Shown here piece after piece: positions 50,370 through 59,667 of a DNA stretch of 64,000 bases; position 1 is the stretch's first letter; each line of letters opens with the position of its first letter. Origin of the DNA: Ruminococcus sp. (GTDB taxonomy: Bacteria > Bacillota > Clostridia > Oscillospirales > Ruminococcaceae); contig JAJPYB010000007.1 in assembly GCA_021205185.1 (NCBI GenBank), positions 177,606 through 241,605 on the forward strand, in the 5' to 3' direction. The translations under genes and the position numbers were made by a program. The notes beneath the pieces were generated by a model. It worked only from the letters and a program-made list of their open reading frames with translations. It was not told where the DNA came from and made no database searches.

Positions 50370-52055
50370 CTAAGGCAAAAACCTCAATTTCAAGCTGTTT
50401 TTTGTCATTTTATATAATATTCCCACGCTGAAAATGTATATAATGACCGATGTAATTAGACAAACTAAAAAAGCAGAAGTAGAACCGATGTGAGGTTTTA
50501 AACAATTATTACTTAAAACCCCGCCCATTATGCAATTTATTGAAGCGTATAACGGTTTGATAAAGTTCTCAAAAAAGCAGATTTTGCAGCCTATCACCTT
50601 AAAATAATAGGCGGTAGAAGTAACAGCTGTAATGATATAGAATGCGACCGTTGAAATTGCCGCACCACAGATTGAAAGAGAGGGGATTCGCACAAGTATT
50701 AAATTAAGTACGATTTTTATAACGACCGCTGACAGCAGAATGTAAATCGGAGCTTTTTCCTTGCCAATGCTTTGTAAAAGAGAAAACGAGGTTACAGTAA
50801 GCGAGATAAATAAAACGCCGAAGCCTAAAACCGAAAGCGATTGACAGGATGCTTCGACCTCCGCTTCACGACCTGAAAACAAAAGAGTGAGTATTTCATT
50901 TGAGAAGATTGCAATTCCTAGTCCTGCCGGCAGGGAAATCAGATTTGTAATAAACAGTGTGTTTTGAGATTGCTGACAGACGCTTTTTAAATCGCCCTGT
51001 GCAAAGTAGTGCGAAATGTTCGGAAGCGCTGATTTTCCAAGCATTGAAGTAAGCGACGGCACAAGAGAAAAAACTGTAAGCGCAAGTCCTGAGAATGAGC
51101 CGTACAGAAAAGCCGGAATGCTCTGAGGGTCAATCCCTTCGCAGCCTTTAAGCTGGGATATGCTTTCTGGATTTTGCTCAATGGTGCTTTTTATAATCGG
51201 CTGAATTGTCAGCATATCGACAATGGAAACTATATTTGTTATAAGACAGCTAAGCGCCATCGGAATTGCAAGAGCTACTATAAAGCTTATAATGCTTGTA
51301 GCTTTGTCGGTTGTAGGGTCTGAAAGCTGTTGTCGGAAGCTTATTTTGTTTGATTTGTGATGAGAAATAAACAGCAAATAAAGCGTAGCGATTGCAGTAG
51401 ACAGAGAAACGCCCAAAAGAGAAGCCGCAGAAATGTACGGCAGGGCGACTTTCAGGACCTCTTCGCTTGTTTCGCAGGGAATACCAAAAACGGTTCCGCC
51501 CTGTAAGAATTGCTTGTTTGCAACAAATAATGCCAGGTACGCTCCGCCGATTCCGAACAGAACCTTGAGAATTGACTCGATAACCTCTGAAACACAGGTT
51601 GGAATCATATTTCTGCCGCCCTCAAAGAAGCCTCGTTGAACCGACATTACGCTTGCAAAAAATATACTCGGACTTATCGCCGCAACCGACAAAAACGCCT
51701 GCCTGGAGTGTAAAATATAAACGCAGATGAGGTAGCCTGAAAGAAGCGAGAGGAGAGTAAAAACAATTCCCGACAGCAAAAAGAAAACCGTAGCGCAGCG
51801 TTTTATCTTTATAGCGTTTGAGTATCTTTTAAAGCTTAAATTCTCAGAAATTATTTTCGAGAGCGCAGTTGTTATTCCCGTAACGGAGATAGCAAAAACA
51901 GGCATAAAAATAGAATATGCGGACGAGTAGTAGCTCATACCCTCGCCGCCTAAAATGTTCGTCAGCGGAATTTTATAAATAAGCCCTAATACCTTAGTGA
52001 TTAGCATTGAAACCATCAGTATTGCTGAGCCAAGTAAAAAGCCTTGCTTTTTCAT
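50370..52055 (-). CDS. SpoVB/YabM-type polysaccharide flippase
   Basis: A 561-residue membrane protein with about fourteen helices, of the MATE-like polysaccharide flippase family. The start, GSAILMVSMLITKVLGLIYKIPLTNILGGEGM, is typical of SpoVB and YabM. SpoVB moves lipid-linked cortex precursors during sporulation; YabM sits next to mazG in Bacillus. Here too it is just upstream of mazG, and it follows spmB, so a sporulation role is likely. CGGAGGAAGG precedes the ATG. It is 12 bp from spmB, in the same operon. Confidence 0.85.
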   Translation of the reverse strand: MKKQGFLLGSAILMVSMLITKVLGLIYKIPLTNILGGEGMSYYSSAYSIFMPVFAISVTGITTALSKIISENLSFKRYSNAIKIKRCATVFFLLSGIVFTLLSLLSGYLICVYILHSRQAFLSVAAISPSIFFASVMSVQRGFFEGGRNMIPTCVSEVIESILKVLFGIGGAYLALFVANKQFLQGGTVFGIPCETSEEVLKVALPYISAASLLGVSLSTAIATLYLLFISHHKSNKISFRQQLSDPTTDKATSIISFIVALAIPMALSCLITNIVSIVDMLTIQPIIKSTIEQNPESISQLKGCEGIDPQSIPAFLYGSFSGLALTVFSLVPSLTSMLGKSALPNISHYFAQGDLKSVCQQSQNTLFITNLISLPAGLGIAIFSNEILTLLFSGREAEVEASCQSLSVLGFGVLFISLTVTSFSLLQSIGKEKAPIYILLSAVVIKIVLNLILVRIPSLSICGAAISTVAFYIITAVTSTAYYFKVIGCKICFFENFIKPLYASINCIMGGVLSNNCLKPHIGSTSAFLVCLITSVIIYIFSVGILYKMTKNSLKLRFLP

Positions 52056-52067
52056 ACCTTCCTCCGT

Positions 52068-52583
52068 TTAGAAAAACAATTTTACAGCGAGTGAGCTTAT
52101 GATAACGCTTGCCAAGTCCGCTAAAAGACAGGCAGCTATTATTTTGCCGTCAGGCTTTATCTTTGCGGCGGAAAAGTAAACGGCGATTGTGTAAAAGGTA
52201 GTTTCGGTTGAACCCATCATAACGCTTGCTGTTCGCCCGATAGTGGAATCTGCGCCGTAGTCCTTTATAACCGAATCAAATATTGCAAGTGCCCCTGAGC
52301 CTGAAAACGGTCGCATTATTCCAAGCGGCAGGCATTCCTTTGAAACGCCTAAAAGCTTTGCCAGAGGGGAAATAAGAGTGGTAATAAATTCAAGCGCGCC
52401 AGAGCTTTTAAGCATTGAAATCAAGGCTATTAAAAGGATAAGAGAGGGGAGTATATCAAACGCTACCTTGATATTTTCCTTAGCTCCCTCTAAAAAGGCT
52501 GAAAAAATATCCACTCGCTTAAATAGTCCGTAGCCGCAAACTATAAGCAGGCAGACGGGCAGAATAAAATCAGTTACGCTCAT
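52068..52583 (-). CDS. spmB: Spore maturation protein B
   Basis: A 171-residue membrane protein of the nucleoside-recognition (Gate) family. FLEGAKENIKVAFDILPSLILLIA at the N-terminus and MRPFSGSGALAIF with MMGSTETTFYTIAVYF are typical of SpmB. With SpmA it is needed for full spore-core dehydration and heat resistance in Bacillus and Clostridium. Its start overlaps the spmA stop by 14 bp, implying coupled translation. It is followed at once by the flippase gene. Confidence 0.93.
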   Translation of the reverse strand: MSVTDFILPVCLLIVCGYGLFKRVDIFSAFLEGAKENIKVAFDILPSLILLIALISMLKSSGALEFITTLISPLAKLLGVSKECLPLGIMRPFSGSGALAIFDSVIKDYGADSTIGRTASVMMGSTETTFYTIAVYFSAAKIKPDGKIIAACLLADLASVIISSLAVKLFF

Positions 52584-53169
52584 TCTTGCTTCTCTTTATG
52601 TAAAAAAGGTTTATAAAAACTATTCCTATACCAAGCGATAAAGCTGAAGTGAACAGCACAGCAGGTATAATTTCCATTGGATTTTCGCTGCCGTATTTGC
52701 TTCTTATCGCCGCTATTGTGGTTGGAATTATTTGTATAGAAGCGGTGTTTAAAAGGGTAAGAAGGGCAATGCTTTTGGTTGCCTTTTCCTTGCCGCCCTC
52801 CTCCTTTTTTAGCTCCTTCATAGCTAAAATTCCAAGCGGCGTCGCAGCGTTTCCAAGTCCTAAGAGATTCGCCGTTACATTTAGCGTAATGGCAGAAAAC
52901 GCAGAGGACGCCTTGTCAACGCCCTTAAATAAAAGTCCAAGCGCAGGAGATAGCAGTCTTGAAATTTTGTTTGTAAGACCTGACTCTTTTGCAATGCTCA
53001 TAATTCCGCCCCAGAAAGCCATAATTCCAAGAAGCGACAAAAAGAGCGAAACTGCGTCCTCGCAGGAGGAAACAACAGAGGATGAAAGCTCGCTTACATT
53101 ACCCGTTGCCACAGAGCATATCAGGGAGAGCGCCAAAAATAAAACTATCAGGTATTTAATGAAAACCAC
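52570..53169 (-). CDS. spmA: Spore maturation protein A
   Basis: A 199-residue membrane protein of the nucleoside-recognition family. SLLGIMAFWGGIMSIAKESGLTNKI, NVTANLLGLGNAATPLGILAMKEL and TLLNTASIQIIPTTIAAIRS are SpmA landmarks. The first codon is GTG at 53169; AAGGCGG lies a few bases upstream, so the start is plausible but not sharply defined. It opens the spmA-spmB-flippase group. A sigma-E type promoter is expected but not confidently seen in the short upstream gap. Confidence 0.93.
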   Translation of the reverse strand: MVFIKYLIVLFLALSLICSVATGNVSELSSSVVSSCEDAVSLFLSLLGIMAFWGGIMSIAKESGLTNKISRLLSPALGLLFKGVDKASSAFSAITLNVTANLLGLGNAATPLGILAMKELKKEEGGKEKATKSIALLTLLNTASIQIIPTTIAAIRSKYGSENPMEIIPAVLFTSALSLGIGIVFINLFYIKRSKNERN

Positions 53170-53216
53170 CGCCTTTATAGAAGTATATTAAAAAGCGTGG
53201 CAAATAGAACAAGCAT

Positions 53217-53244
53217 AAAAAAAGCGGCTGCATTTGCAACCGCT
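53217..53244 (-). terminator. Terminator after the GH25-like gene
   Basis: On the minus strand AGCGGTTGC pairs with GCAGCCGCT and is followed by seven T residues. Confidence 0.88.
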
Positions 53245-53248
53245 AAGT

Positions 53249-54061
53249 TTAATCAAAAAGCTCGTAATATTCTTCCTCTGATTTTAAAATTGTAATCTTG
53301 TCCATATACTCGTCAGTTTCACAGCCGTTGATTTTAGTTTTCGGATTGAACAGCCAGAACATAAAGCTGTCGTTGTCGGAAGGTTTTGAATAAACGCTGC
53401 GAATACACATCTGATAATCGGCAAAGTCCTCGCTTAAATATTCGTCATAAAAATCCTCATCAGCCATTATGATAGGCTGTAATCCGTATTGCTCGTAGAC
53501 CGCCTCTAAAAAGTCGCTAAGCTCGCTTACAACATCCTCTTTATCGGGCGGCACAGCTACAAACTTTCCGTAAAGCCGAAGCTGAACTACAGGCGGAAGC
53601 TGCCTGTCCCGCTTTTCTCCGACTGTTTCAATAAAAGCTGCTGCCTGATCCTTGCCGCTTGATGTAAACGTAAAGTCGTGCAGGGGAGCCGCTTCAATTC
53701 CGGCTGATAAAGCGTCGTCAAAGCTTGTCTGAAAGTAATCGTCAACAAGGCTTTCTCCTTCGGTTGCCCGAATAAAGGCGAAGTCGATGTTCTGCATAGC
53801 GACAGCGTCCCACGAGATAGAGCCTTGCTTTGAGCTTACGCTTATTCCCATCAGCTTGTACTCCTTTTTCATTGGGTTTACAAACCAGATTTTCCCGAAA
53901 AAGAAAAGCAAAACGACATCTGTAATTATAAAAACCAACGACACGAATATACACCAGAACGCAAGCTTTCTCATTCGCTTTTTAGGCTTTTTGATTTTTA
54001 CGTCCTTTTCGTCCGAGCTGCCTTGAATGATTTTATATTCGGTGTTATTGTAACTGTTCAT
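53249..54061 (-). CDS. GH25 muramidase-like protein lacking catalytic acids
   Basis: A 270-residue protein with a basic N-terminus, one transmembrane helix (about 33-55) and a GH25-type barrel outside. The domain start normally reads GIDVS; here it is GISVSSKQGSISW. The active-site Asp-x-Glu after the LPPV strand is replaced by LPPVVQLRLYG. FAFIRATEGES and the helix following AGI are retained. With both acidic positions lost, glycosidase activity is unlikely, and a binding or scaffold role is possible. It is 36 bp downstream of rpoD and may be co-transcribed. Confidence 0.78.
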   Translation of the reverse strand: MNSYNNTEYKIIQGSSDEKDVKIKKPKKRMRKLAFWCIFVSLVFIITDVVLLFFFGKIWFVNPMKKEYKLMGISVSSKQGSISWDAVAMQNIDFAFIRATEGESLVDDYFQTSFDDALSAGIEAAPLHDFTFTSSGKDQAAAFIETVGEKRDRQLPPVVQLRLYGKFVAVPPDKEDVVSELSDFLEAVYEQYGLQPIIMADEDFYDEYLSEDFADYQMCIRSVYSKPSDNDSFMFWLFNPKTKINGCETDEYMDKITILKSEEEYYELFD

Positions 54062-54097
54062 AGAATTTCCCGGAGACTGATATGTACTTCTTTACAA

Positions 54098-55201
54098 TCA
54101 GTCTATAAAATCCTTTACCTTATTGGAACGATTAGGGTGCCTTAGCTTTCTGAGCGCCTTAGCTTCAATCTGTCTGATACGCTCTCTTGTGACATTAAAC
54201 GTCTGTCCTACCTCTTCAAGCGTTCTCGACCTTCCGTCAACAAGACCGAAGCGAAGCCGTAATACCTTTTCCTCTCTGTCGGTAAGAGTTGACAAAACCT
54301 GATCGAGCTGCTCCTTTAAAAGAACCTGCGAAGCGGCTTCTGCTGGAGCCGGAGCGTCCTCGTCCGGAATAAAATCTCCAAGGTGCGAGTCCTCCTCCTC
54401 GCCTATCGGCGTTTCAAGAGAAACCGGGTCTTGAGCTATTCTCATAATTTCTCGTACTCGATCAACCGGCATACCAAGCTCCTTCGCAATTTCCTCAGGG
54501 CTAGGATCGTGGCCGTTCTGGTGAAGAAGCTGAGATGAAACCTTTTTAACCTTTGTGATAGTTTCAACCATATGAACAGGGATTCTGATTGTTCTCGCCT
54601 GATCGGCAATAGCTCTGGTTATAGCTTGTCTTATCCACCAAGTAGCATAGGTTGAGAACTTAAAGCCTTTGGTGTAGTCAAACTTTTCAACAGCCTTAAT
54701 AAGACCTAAATTTCCTTCCTGAATAAGGTCTAAAAAGCTCATTCCTCTGCCGACGTATCTTTTGGCGATTGAAACAACAAGTCTTAAGTTTGCTTCAGCA
54801 AGACGCTTCTTAGCTTCGCTTGCCTGCTTTTCGTTACCGTTTTCAATCTGCTCCGCTAGCTGAATTTCTTCCTCTGCGGTCAAAAGCGGAACTCTACCTA
54901 TTTCCTTGAGGTAAATTTTAACAGGGTCGTCAATAGAAATTCCCTCGGTTGACATTGAAATATCAACGCTGTCGTCAATTGCGTCGTCATCAGGCGTCGA
55001 GAGCACAAGTGCGTCGTCTGGATTTATGTCGTCAATAATTTCAATGTTGTTTGCAGCGCAAGCGTCATAGAACATATCCATTTGCTCAACGTCGTAGTCG
55101 AGTTTTTCTAAAACGTCGGTAATCTCCTTAGCTGTCAGCTTTCCCGACACTTTGCCGTGTTCTAAAAGACTGTCAAGCATTGCTTTCTTATCGTTGTTCA
55201 T
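54098..55201 (-). CDS. rpoD: RNA polymerase primary sigma factor
   Basis: A 367-residue sigma-70 factor (SigA). The N-terminus is the short region 1.1 found in Firmicutes. Region 1.2 is [21 protein letters not shown], region 2 has [30 protein letters not shown] and [17 protein letters not shown], region 3 has [15 protein letters not shown], and region 4 ends [28 protein letters not shown]. The operon order dgt, lipoprotein, dnaG, rpoD is close to the conserved clostridial macromolecular synthesis operon. AAGGAGAGT precedes the ATG. Confidence 0.97.
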   Translation of the reverse strand: MNNDKKAMLDSLLEHGKVSGKLTAKEITDVLEKLDYDVEQMDMFYDACAANNIEIIDDINPDDALVLSTPDDDAIDDSVDISMSTEGISIDDPVKIYLKEIGRVPLLTAEEEIQLAEQIENGNEKQASEAKKRLAEANLRLVVSIAKRYVGRGMSFLDLIQEGNLGLIKAVEKFDYTKGFKFSTYATWWIRQAITRAIADQARTIRIPVHMVETITKVKKVSSQLLHQNGHDPSPEEIAKELGMPVDRVREIMRIAQDPVSLETPIGEEEDSHLGDFIPDEDAPAPAEAASQVLLKEQLDQVLSTLTDREEKVLRLRFGLVDGRSRTLEEVGQTFNVTRERIRQIEAKALRKLRHPNRSNKVKDFID

Positions 55202-55229
55202 ATTTTACTCTCCTTGAATTTTTTATTCT

Positions 55230-56981
55230 TTATTTTAAGCTGTTCATATATTGAAGCAGCTCGTCGTCGTTTGAAATATCCATTGGCTTATAGTCGGTTT
55301 TTGTGTTCTTTATAACCTTGATAAAGTCAAGCACAGTTGCATTGTCAAGCGTTATCCTTCTGCCATCAGCAATTATCTTAGATATTTTACCCATTTCATC
55401 TGCTGAAAATTCGCTTCCGAGAGAAAAGGTCGAATAATCTATCCCCGCTAAAATCTTCGAGCTGACAGATGAAAAGATTCGCTTGTTAAGGTCGGTAACA
55501 AAATCACTCTCGCTTATCATTGAGCATATCTCAGCGCATTTGTCAGGGTGAGCGTAAATGTAGGAAATAATTCCCTCCTCAGCCTTTGCCGCCTTCGGGT
55601 ATTTAGCCGAAAGAGGATTAAGCTCGTCCTTTTTGACAATCGTTGAGTTTACCTGATTTCGCCAGCTTCGTTTTTTGTCAGCCGCTTGCTTGCTCTTTAA
55701 ACGCTGATTTATAACGTTTTTAATTTCGTCCTTGGAAACTCCCGTTTCAAGCGAAACGCTGTCGATGTAAACATCTCGCTCTACTGGGTTTGAAATTTTT
55801 TCAAGAACAGGATAGCAGCCCTTGAGGTAGTCGATTTTATCGAGCGGATTTTTAAGATCAAGTCCGCTTTTAGCCTTTGAAAGCTCGTATAAAATTGCGC
55901 CCTCAGATTTATCAATCAGCTTTTGAAATTTCACACTACCGAATTTGTTTATAAACTCGTCTGGGTCTTTAGCGCCCTCCATATTTATAACTTTAGTCTT
56001 TAGTCCGACCTCAGATAGTGTGTTTATCGCTTTTTTGCTTGCCTTTTGACCTGCCTCGTCCGAGTCGTAGCAGATTACAACCTCGTCGCAGTATTGAAGA
56101 AGTATTCTTGCATGGTCTGAGGTTATAGCCGTTCCGCAGGTAGCGATAGCGTTGTCAAAGCCTGCCTGATGAAGCGAGATAACGTCTAAATTTCCCTCGC
56201 AGAGCAAAATCTGTTTTTTCCTGACGCTTGAATCCTTTGCAAAATTAAGCGCAAAGAGCGTTTTGTTCTTTTTAAAAACGGCGGTTTCTCTTGAATTTAA
56301 ATACTTTCTTGAATCGCTTTCGTCAAGCCGTCTTCCGCCAAACGCAACGACATTTCCACGAATGTCAAAGAAAGGGAACATTACTCTGTTTTTAAAAAAA
56401 TCATATGTGCGTCCCTGCTGATTTTTTGTAATAAGTGACGCTTCCACAAGCTCGTTTTCGTAAAATCCGAGAGAGAGCATATGATCCCTTAAAGCCGACC
56501 AATTATCAAGCGCTACGCCCAAGCCGAACTTTTTAATCGTTTCAAGCTTTAATCCACGCCCAAGCAGATAGGTAAGTCCCTTTTTGCCTTCAGGCTTTTT
56601 TAAATTGCTGTAGAAAAAGCGTGCCGCCTGCTTGTTTATCTCGTGAAGACGTTTTTTCTTGACGTCTGAGCCGTTTCCACGGTAAGAATCCTCAGGCATC
56701 GGTATTCCGCTTCGCTCAGCCAAAAACTTTACCGCTTCGTAGTAGTCTAAGTTTTCCACCTTCATAATAAAGGTTACAACGTCTCCGCCCGCACCACAGC
56801 CGAAGCAATAAAAGCTCTCGGTTTCAGGGTAAACGGTGCAAGAGGGAGTGCGTTCCGAATGAAAAGGGCAAAGGCATTTGAGCGTAGAGCCTGACCTTTT
56901 TAAGGAAACATAGCTTCCCATTACATCTTCAATTTTATTTGCGTATTTGATTCGGTCTATAAAATCCTGAGGAAAAGCCAT
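55230..56981 (-). CDS. dnaG: DNA primase
   Basis: A 583-residue enzyme making RNA primers at replication forks. The zinc-binding domain is CPFH..C..CFGCG near residues 35-60. The TOPRIM region has LCEGNLDVISLHQAGFDNAIATCGTA and the metal motif YDSDEAG. The C-terminal helicase-binding domain is divergent. I chose ATG at 56981 after GGGAGGTGTG; the longer reading adds eight residues. It lies 28 bp upstream of rpoD. Confidence 0.96.
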   Translation of the reverse strand: MAFPQDFIDRIKYANKIEDVMGSYVSLKRSGSTLKCLCPFHSERTPSCTVYPETESFYCFGCGAGGDVVTFIMKVENLDYYEAVKFLAERSGIPMPEDSYRGNGSDVKKKRLHEINKQAARFFYSNLKKPEGKKGLTYLLGRGLKLETIKKFGLGVALDNWSALRDHMLSLGFYENELVEASLITKNQQGRTYDFFKNRVMFPFFDIRGNVVAFGGRRLDESDSRKYLNSRETAVFKKNKTLFALNFAKDSSVRKKQILLCEGNLDVISLHQAGFDNAIATCGTAITSDHARILLQYCDEVVICYDSDEAGQKASKKAINTLSEVGLKTKVINMEGAKDPDEFINKFGSVKFQKLIDKSEGAILYELSKAKSGLDLKNPLDKIDYLKGCYPVLEKISNPVERDVYIDSVSLETGVSKDEIKNVINQRLKSKQAADKKRSWRNQVNSTIVKKDELNPLSAKYPKAAKAEEGIISYIYAHPDKCAEICSMISESDFVTDLNKRIFSSVSSKILAGIDYSTFSLGSEFSADEMGKISKIIADGRRITLDNATVLDFIKVIKNTKTDYKPMDISNDDELLQYMNSLK

Positions 56982-57015
56982 ATCACACCTCCCAACGCTT
57001 GCCAATCAATATTGT

Positions 57016-57537
57016 TTACTCCACTTTTTCTAATGCGTAACTATAGGTTGTATCTTCGCTATAATACGCTTCGTCTTCGCTCGACAGCCTTACAAATGTT
57101 ATCGTAACGTCCTCACGCTCGTCGCTGTCAGAGGTTGCCAGAAGCGGACCTTCAATCGTTATATATTCTTTATCTTCCTCGTCTTCCTCGTCGTAAGCAG
57201 TTTGGTAAGTGCAGGTCAGGTCAATCTCGTCTGAGCCGGTAGAGTTAGTTAAAACAAGCGTTTCGGCATCCTCGTCATGCTCGTAATATCCTGCAACGGT
57301 AGCGTATAAATTCTCAAAGAAATAGAACGTTCCGTCCTCTTTAAATTTATAAGCGATAACCTCGCCTTCGGTATCTGAGGTCTTTAAAATTGCCTCCCAG
57401 ACTCCGCCGACAATAAACGTATCGCAAACTACTTCGTTTTCTTCGCTGTCCTCACTTGAGCTGTCATCGTCATTGCAAGCGGTAAGAAGCGAGCCTGCAA
57501 GCAGCAATGACAGCATAATAGCCGTAAATTTTTTCAT
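57016..57537 (-). CDS. Small acidic lipoprotein
   Basis: A 173-residue protein with a lipoprotein signal (MLSLLLAGSLLTAC, lipobox LTAC), an Asp/Ser/Glu linker and a beta-rich domain resembling a lipocalin-like barrel (VGGVWEAIL, YKFKEDGTFYFFE, AGYYEHDEDAETLVLT). The family is not identified. It is inserted between dgt and dnaG, 10 nt or so from each side's ribosome sites, so it is co-transcribed with replication genes although its own role is extracytoplasmic. Confidence 0.75.
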   Translation of the reverse strand: MKKFTAIMLSLLLAGSLLTACNDDDSSSEDSEENEVVCDTFIVGGVWEAILKTSDTEGEVIAYKFKEDGTFYFFENLYATVAGYYEHDEDAETLVLTNSTGSDEIDLTCTYQTAYDEEDEEDKEYITIEGPLLATSDSDEREDVTITFVRLSSEDEAYYSEDTTYSYALEKVE

Positions 57538-57555
57538 TTTTATTCCTCTTTATTT

Positions 57556-58542
57556 TTATGAAATTCCGTTCCAGCCCTTTGGAATAAACAGATCTTCAAA
57601 TGTGTTTATCGCAAAGGAATCTGTCATACCTGCAATATAGTCGCAAACGGCAGTATCTATACCAAACTCCTCAGAAAGCTCCTGATATTCCAAAGGCAGT
57701 CTGTCAATATCCGAAATATAATACTCGTACAGCTTTTCAATCAAGCCCTTTACCTTTCGCTCCTCCGACTTACAAAGCGGGTTAGTATAAACGCAGTCAA
57801 ACATATACTGGTGAAGCTTGTCGTGCGCTCGCTTTACGTCCTCGTCCATTTTAATTTCTTTGGCTCCGTTTTTTACAATCGACGATACAAGCGTTGTAAT
57901 TCTTTCACTCTTTGAATGTCCTAAAACTTCCGTTACGTCCTTCGGCAGGTCGTCCTCAGTTATAACCTTTGCTCTGATTGAATCGTCAATATCGTGGTTT
58001 ATATAGGCTATAACATCAGCAAGCCGAACGATATAACCCTCCTTGGTGCTTGCTATGTCGTTTGTGTGCTTTACAATTCCGTCACGAACCTCATATGTAA
58101 GGTTGAGCTTGTCTATATAGTCGACAACTCTGAGGCTTTGCTTGTAATGCTTAAAGCCGTTCGGGTTAAGCTCGTTTAAAACCCTTTCTCCCTCGTGCCC
58201 GAATGGCGTGTGCCCTAAATCGTGGCCGAGCGATATAGCTTCGGTTAAATCTTCGTTCAGCCTTAACGCTCTCGCTATAGTTCTTGCAATCTGCGAAACC
58301 TCAAGCGTGTGAGTAAGGCGAGTTCTGTAATGGTCGCCTGTCGGATATAAAAAAACCTGAGCCTTGTGCTTTAAGCGCCTGAAGGAATTTGAATGAAGTA
58401 TCTTGTCCCTGTCACGCTGAAACTCGGTTCTCAGCTCGCACTTTTTGACATCACGCTGCCTGCCTTTAGTGTCTTTGGAAAGACAGGCGTATTCGCACAA
58501 AAACTGAAGCTCGTTTTGCTCGGTGATTTCTCGTGGATTCAT
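57556..58542 (-). CDS. dgt: dGTPase-like HD-domain hydrolase
   Basis: A 328-residue HD-superfamily deoxynucleotide triphosphohydrolase. HRTR-like HYRTRLTHTLEVSQIARTIAR carries the first His and SLGHDLGHTPFGHEGE the HD pair. NDIASTKEGYIVRLADVIAYINHDIDD gives the last Asp. It removes triphosphate from dGTP or other dNTPs. I chose ATG at 58542 after CAGGAGACTG rather than the upstream ATG at 58575, whose ribosome site is poor. The gene starts the minus-strand operon leading to dnaG and rpoD, as in many clostridia. Confidence 0.92.
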   Translation of the reverse strand: MNPREITEQNELQFLCEYACLSKDTKGRQRDVKKCELRTEFQRDRDKILHSNSFRRLKHKAQVFLYPTGDHYRTRLTHTLEVSQIARTIARALRLNEDLTEAISLGHDLGHTPFGHEGERVLNELNPNGFKHYKQSLRVVDYIDKLNLTYEVRDGIVKHTNDIASTKEGYIVRLADVIAYINHDIDDSIRAKVITEDDLPKDVTEVLGHSKSERITTLVSSIVKNGAKEIKMDEDVKRAHDKLHQYMFDCVYTNPLCKSEERKVKGLIEKLYEYYISDIDRLPLEYQELSEEFGIDTAVCDYIAGMTDSFAINTFEDLFIPKGWNGIS

Positions 58543-58653
58543 ATAATCAGTCTCCTGAAAATTGTACTTTGTCATAGCTTTCTAATATAATATACCTTTT
58601 TGGACGTTATTCACCTTTATTTTTCTCGATTGTTTACAAATTATTCACAAAAT

Positions 58654-59274
58654 TCAAGCAAAATCCCCGTAATACTCGTCTGAAATTTCAATTTTCGCCG
58701 TTCCGAACGTTTCGTCGACAATTTTCTTTCTTAAAGCGTCCGCTCTGTCTGACATAACCATTACAGAAATTGTAACGTCGTTTGAAAAATCTGTTGCTAA
58801 GATCTTAGCTTCAAAAGAGGGGAGCAGCGGAGAAATTTTTCCGTATAGGCTGTAGTTTGTCGTTACAGTAAGTGTATACGCCTTGTGCATTTGCATAATC
58901 TGCGCCGCTTCAATCGCCAGCCTACAGCCTTTCGAGTAGGCTCTTGTCAATCCGCCCGTACCCAGCAGTATTCCTCCGAAATACCTTGTTACGACAACGC
59001 ACACATCGTATAGCCCTTCCTTTTGCAAAACCTCAAGCACAGGCACGCCGCCCGTGCCCTGCGGCTCGCCGTCGTCGCTGTAGCGAGTGATATTAGAATC
59101 TCTCAATATGTAAGCGTATACGTTGTGCCTTGCCTTTCGTTTTTCAGCCTTTATACTATTTATAAAAGCGACCGCCTCGTCGTTTGTCTTAACAGGGGAA
59201 ACAGAACCGATAAATTCGCTCTTTTTCTCAATAAAGGAGGCGCTTGCAAACGCCTTTACAGTTTTGTAGCTCAT
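58654..59274 (-). CDS. YigZ/IMPACT family protein
   Basis: A 206-residue protein of the YigZ (UPF0029) family. FIEKKSEFIGSV, ARHNVYAYIL, RYSDDGEPQGTGGVPVLEVL and VTRYFGGILLGTGGLTRAYS are diagnostic. The C-terminal domain (about 135-206) is the DUF1949 ferredoxin-like part. Eukaryotic IMPACT relatives regulate translation; the bacterial role is unresolved. It lies upstream of dgt with a 110-bp gap and probably has its own promoter or is read from upstream. Confidence 0.9.
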   Translation of the reverse strand: MSYKTVKAFASASFIEKKSEFIGSVSPVKTNDEAVAFINSIKAEKRKARHNVYAYILRDSNITRYSDDGEPQGTGGVPVLEVLQKEGLYDVCVVVTRYFGGILLGTGGLTRAYSKGCRLAIEAAQIMQMHKAYTLTVTTNYSLYGKISPLLPSFEAKILATDFSNDVTISVMVMSDRADALRKKIVDETFGTAKIEISDEYYGDFA

Positions 59275-59323
59275 AAAGCCTCCCTAAAAAAATAAGGGCA
59301 GAAAAATACCGCCCTTTAGGATT

Positions 59324-59524
59324 TTAGTCAAGATTGTATCTCTTCTTAAATCTGTCAACTCTTCCGCCTGTATCAACAAGCTTCTGCTTACCGGTATAGA
59401 ACGGGTGGCACTTTGAACAGATTTCAACCTTAATATCCTTCTTTGTTGAACGAGTCTTTATAACATTTCCGCAAGCGCAGGTGATTGTTGTTTCCTCGTA
59501 CTTTGGATGGATACCCTTTTTCAT
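59324..59524 (-). CDS. rpmE: 50S ribosomal protein L31
   Basis: A 66-residue ribosomal protein. [20 protein letters not shown] and [28 protein letters not shown] are typical of L31. The cysteines CxC and CxxC mark the zinc-containing type, normally expressed under zinc sufficiency. AGAGAGGAGGAAGC precedes the ATG. The gene is monocistronic with an upstream leader of about 90 nt that could hold an autoregulatory site. Confidence 0.96.
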   Translation of the reverse strand: MKKGIHPKYEETTITCACGNVIKTRSTKKDIKVEICSKCHPFYTGKQKLVDTGGRVDRFKKRYNLD

Positions 59525-59623
59525 TTGTAGCTTCCTCCTCTCTAAACGAAATTTATGACTACATAGAAGCCCATCATTTCAGTTTAGACAGTAGTTCTAT
59601 GGTAATATCATTTCAGCTCATCT

Positions 59624-59652
59624 AGTATAACACATCATTAAACAAAAATCAA
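59624..59652 (-). promoter_or_regulatory. rpmE promoter and leader
   Basis: On the minus strand TTGATT (59647-59652) and TATACT (59624-59629) are 17 bp apart. The following leader has CTGAAATGAT twice, about 38 bp apart, which may be part of an L31 leader structure. Confidence 0.65.
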
Positions 59653-59667
59653 GCATTTTTGAAAAAT

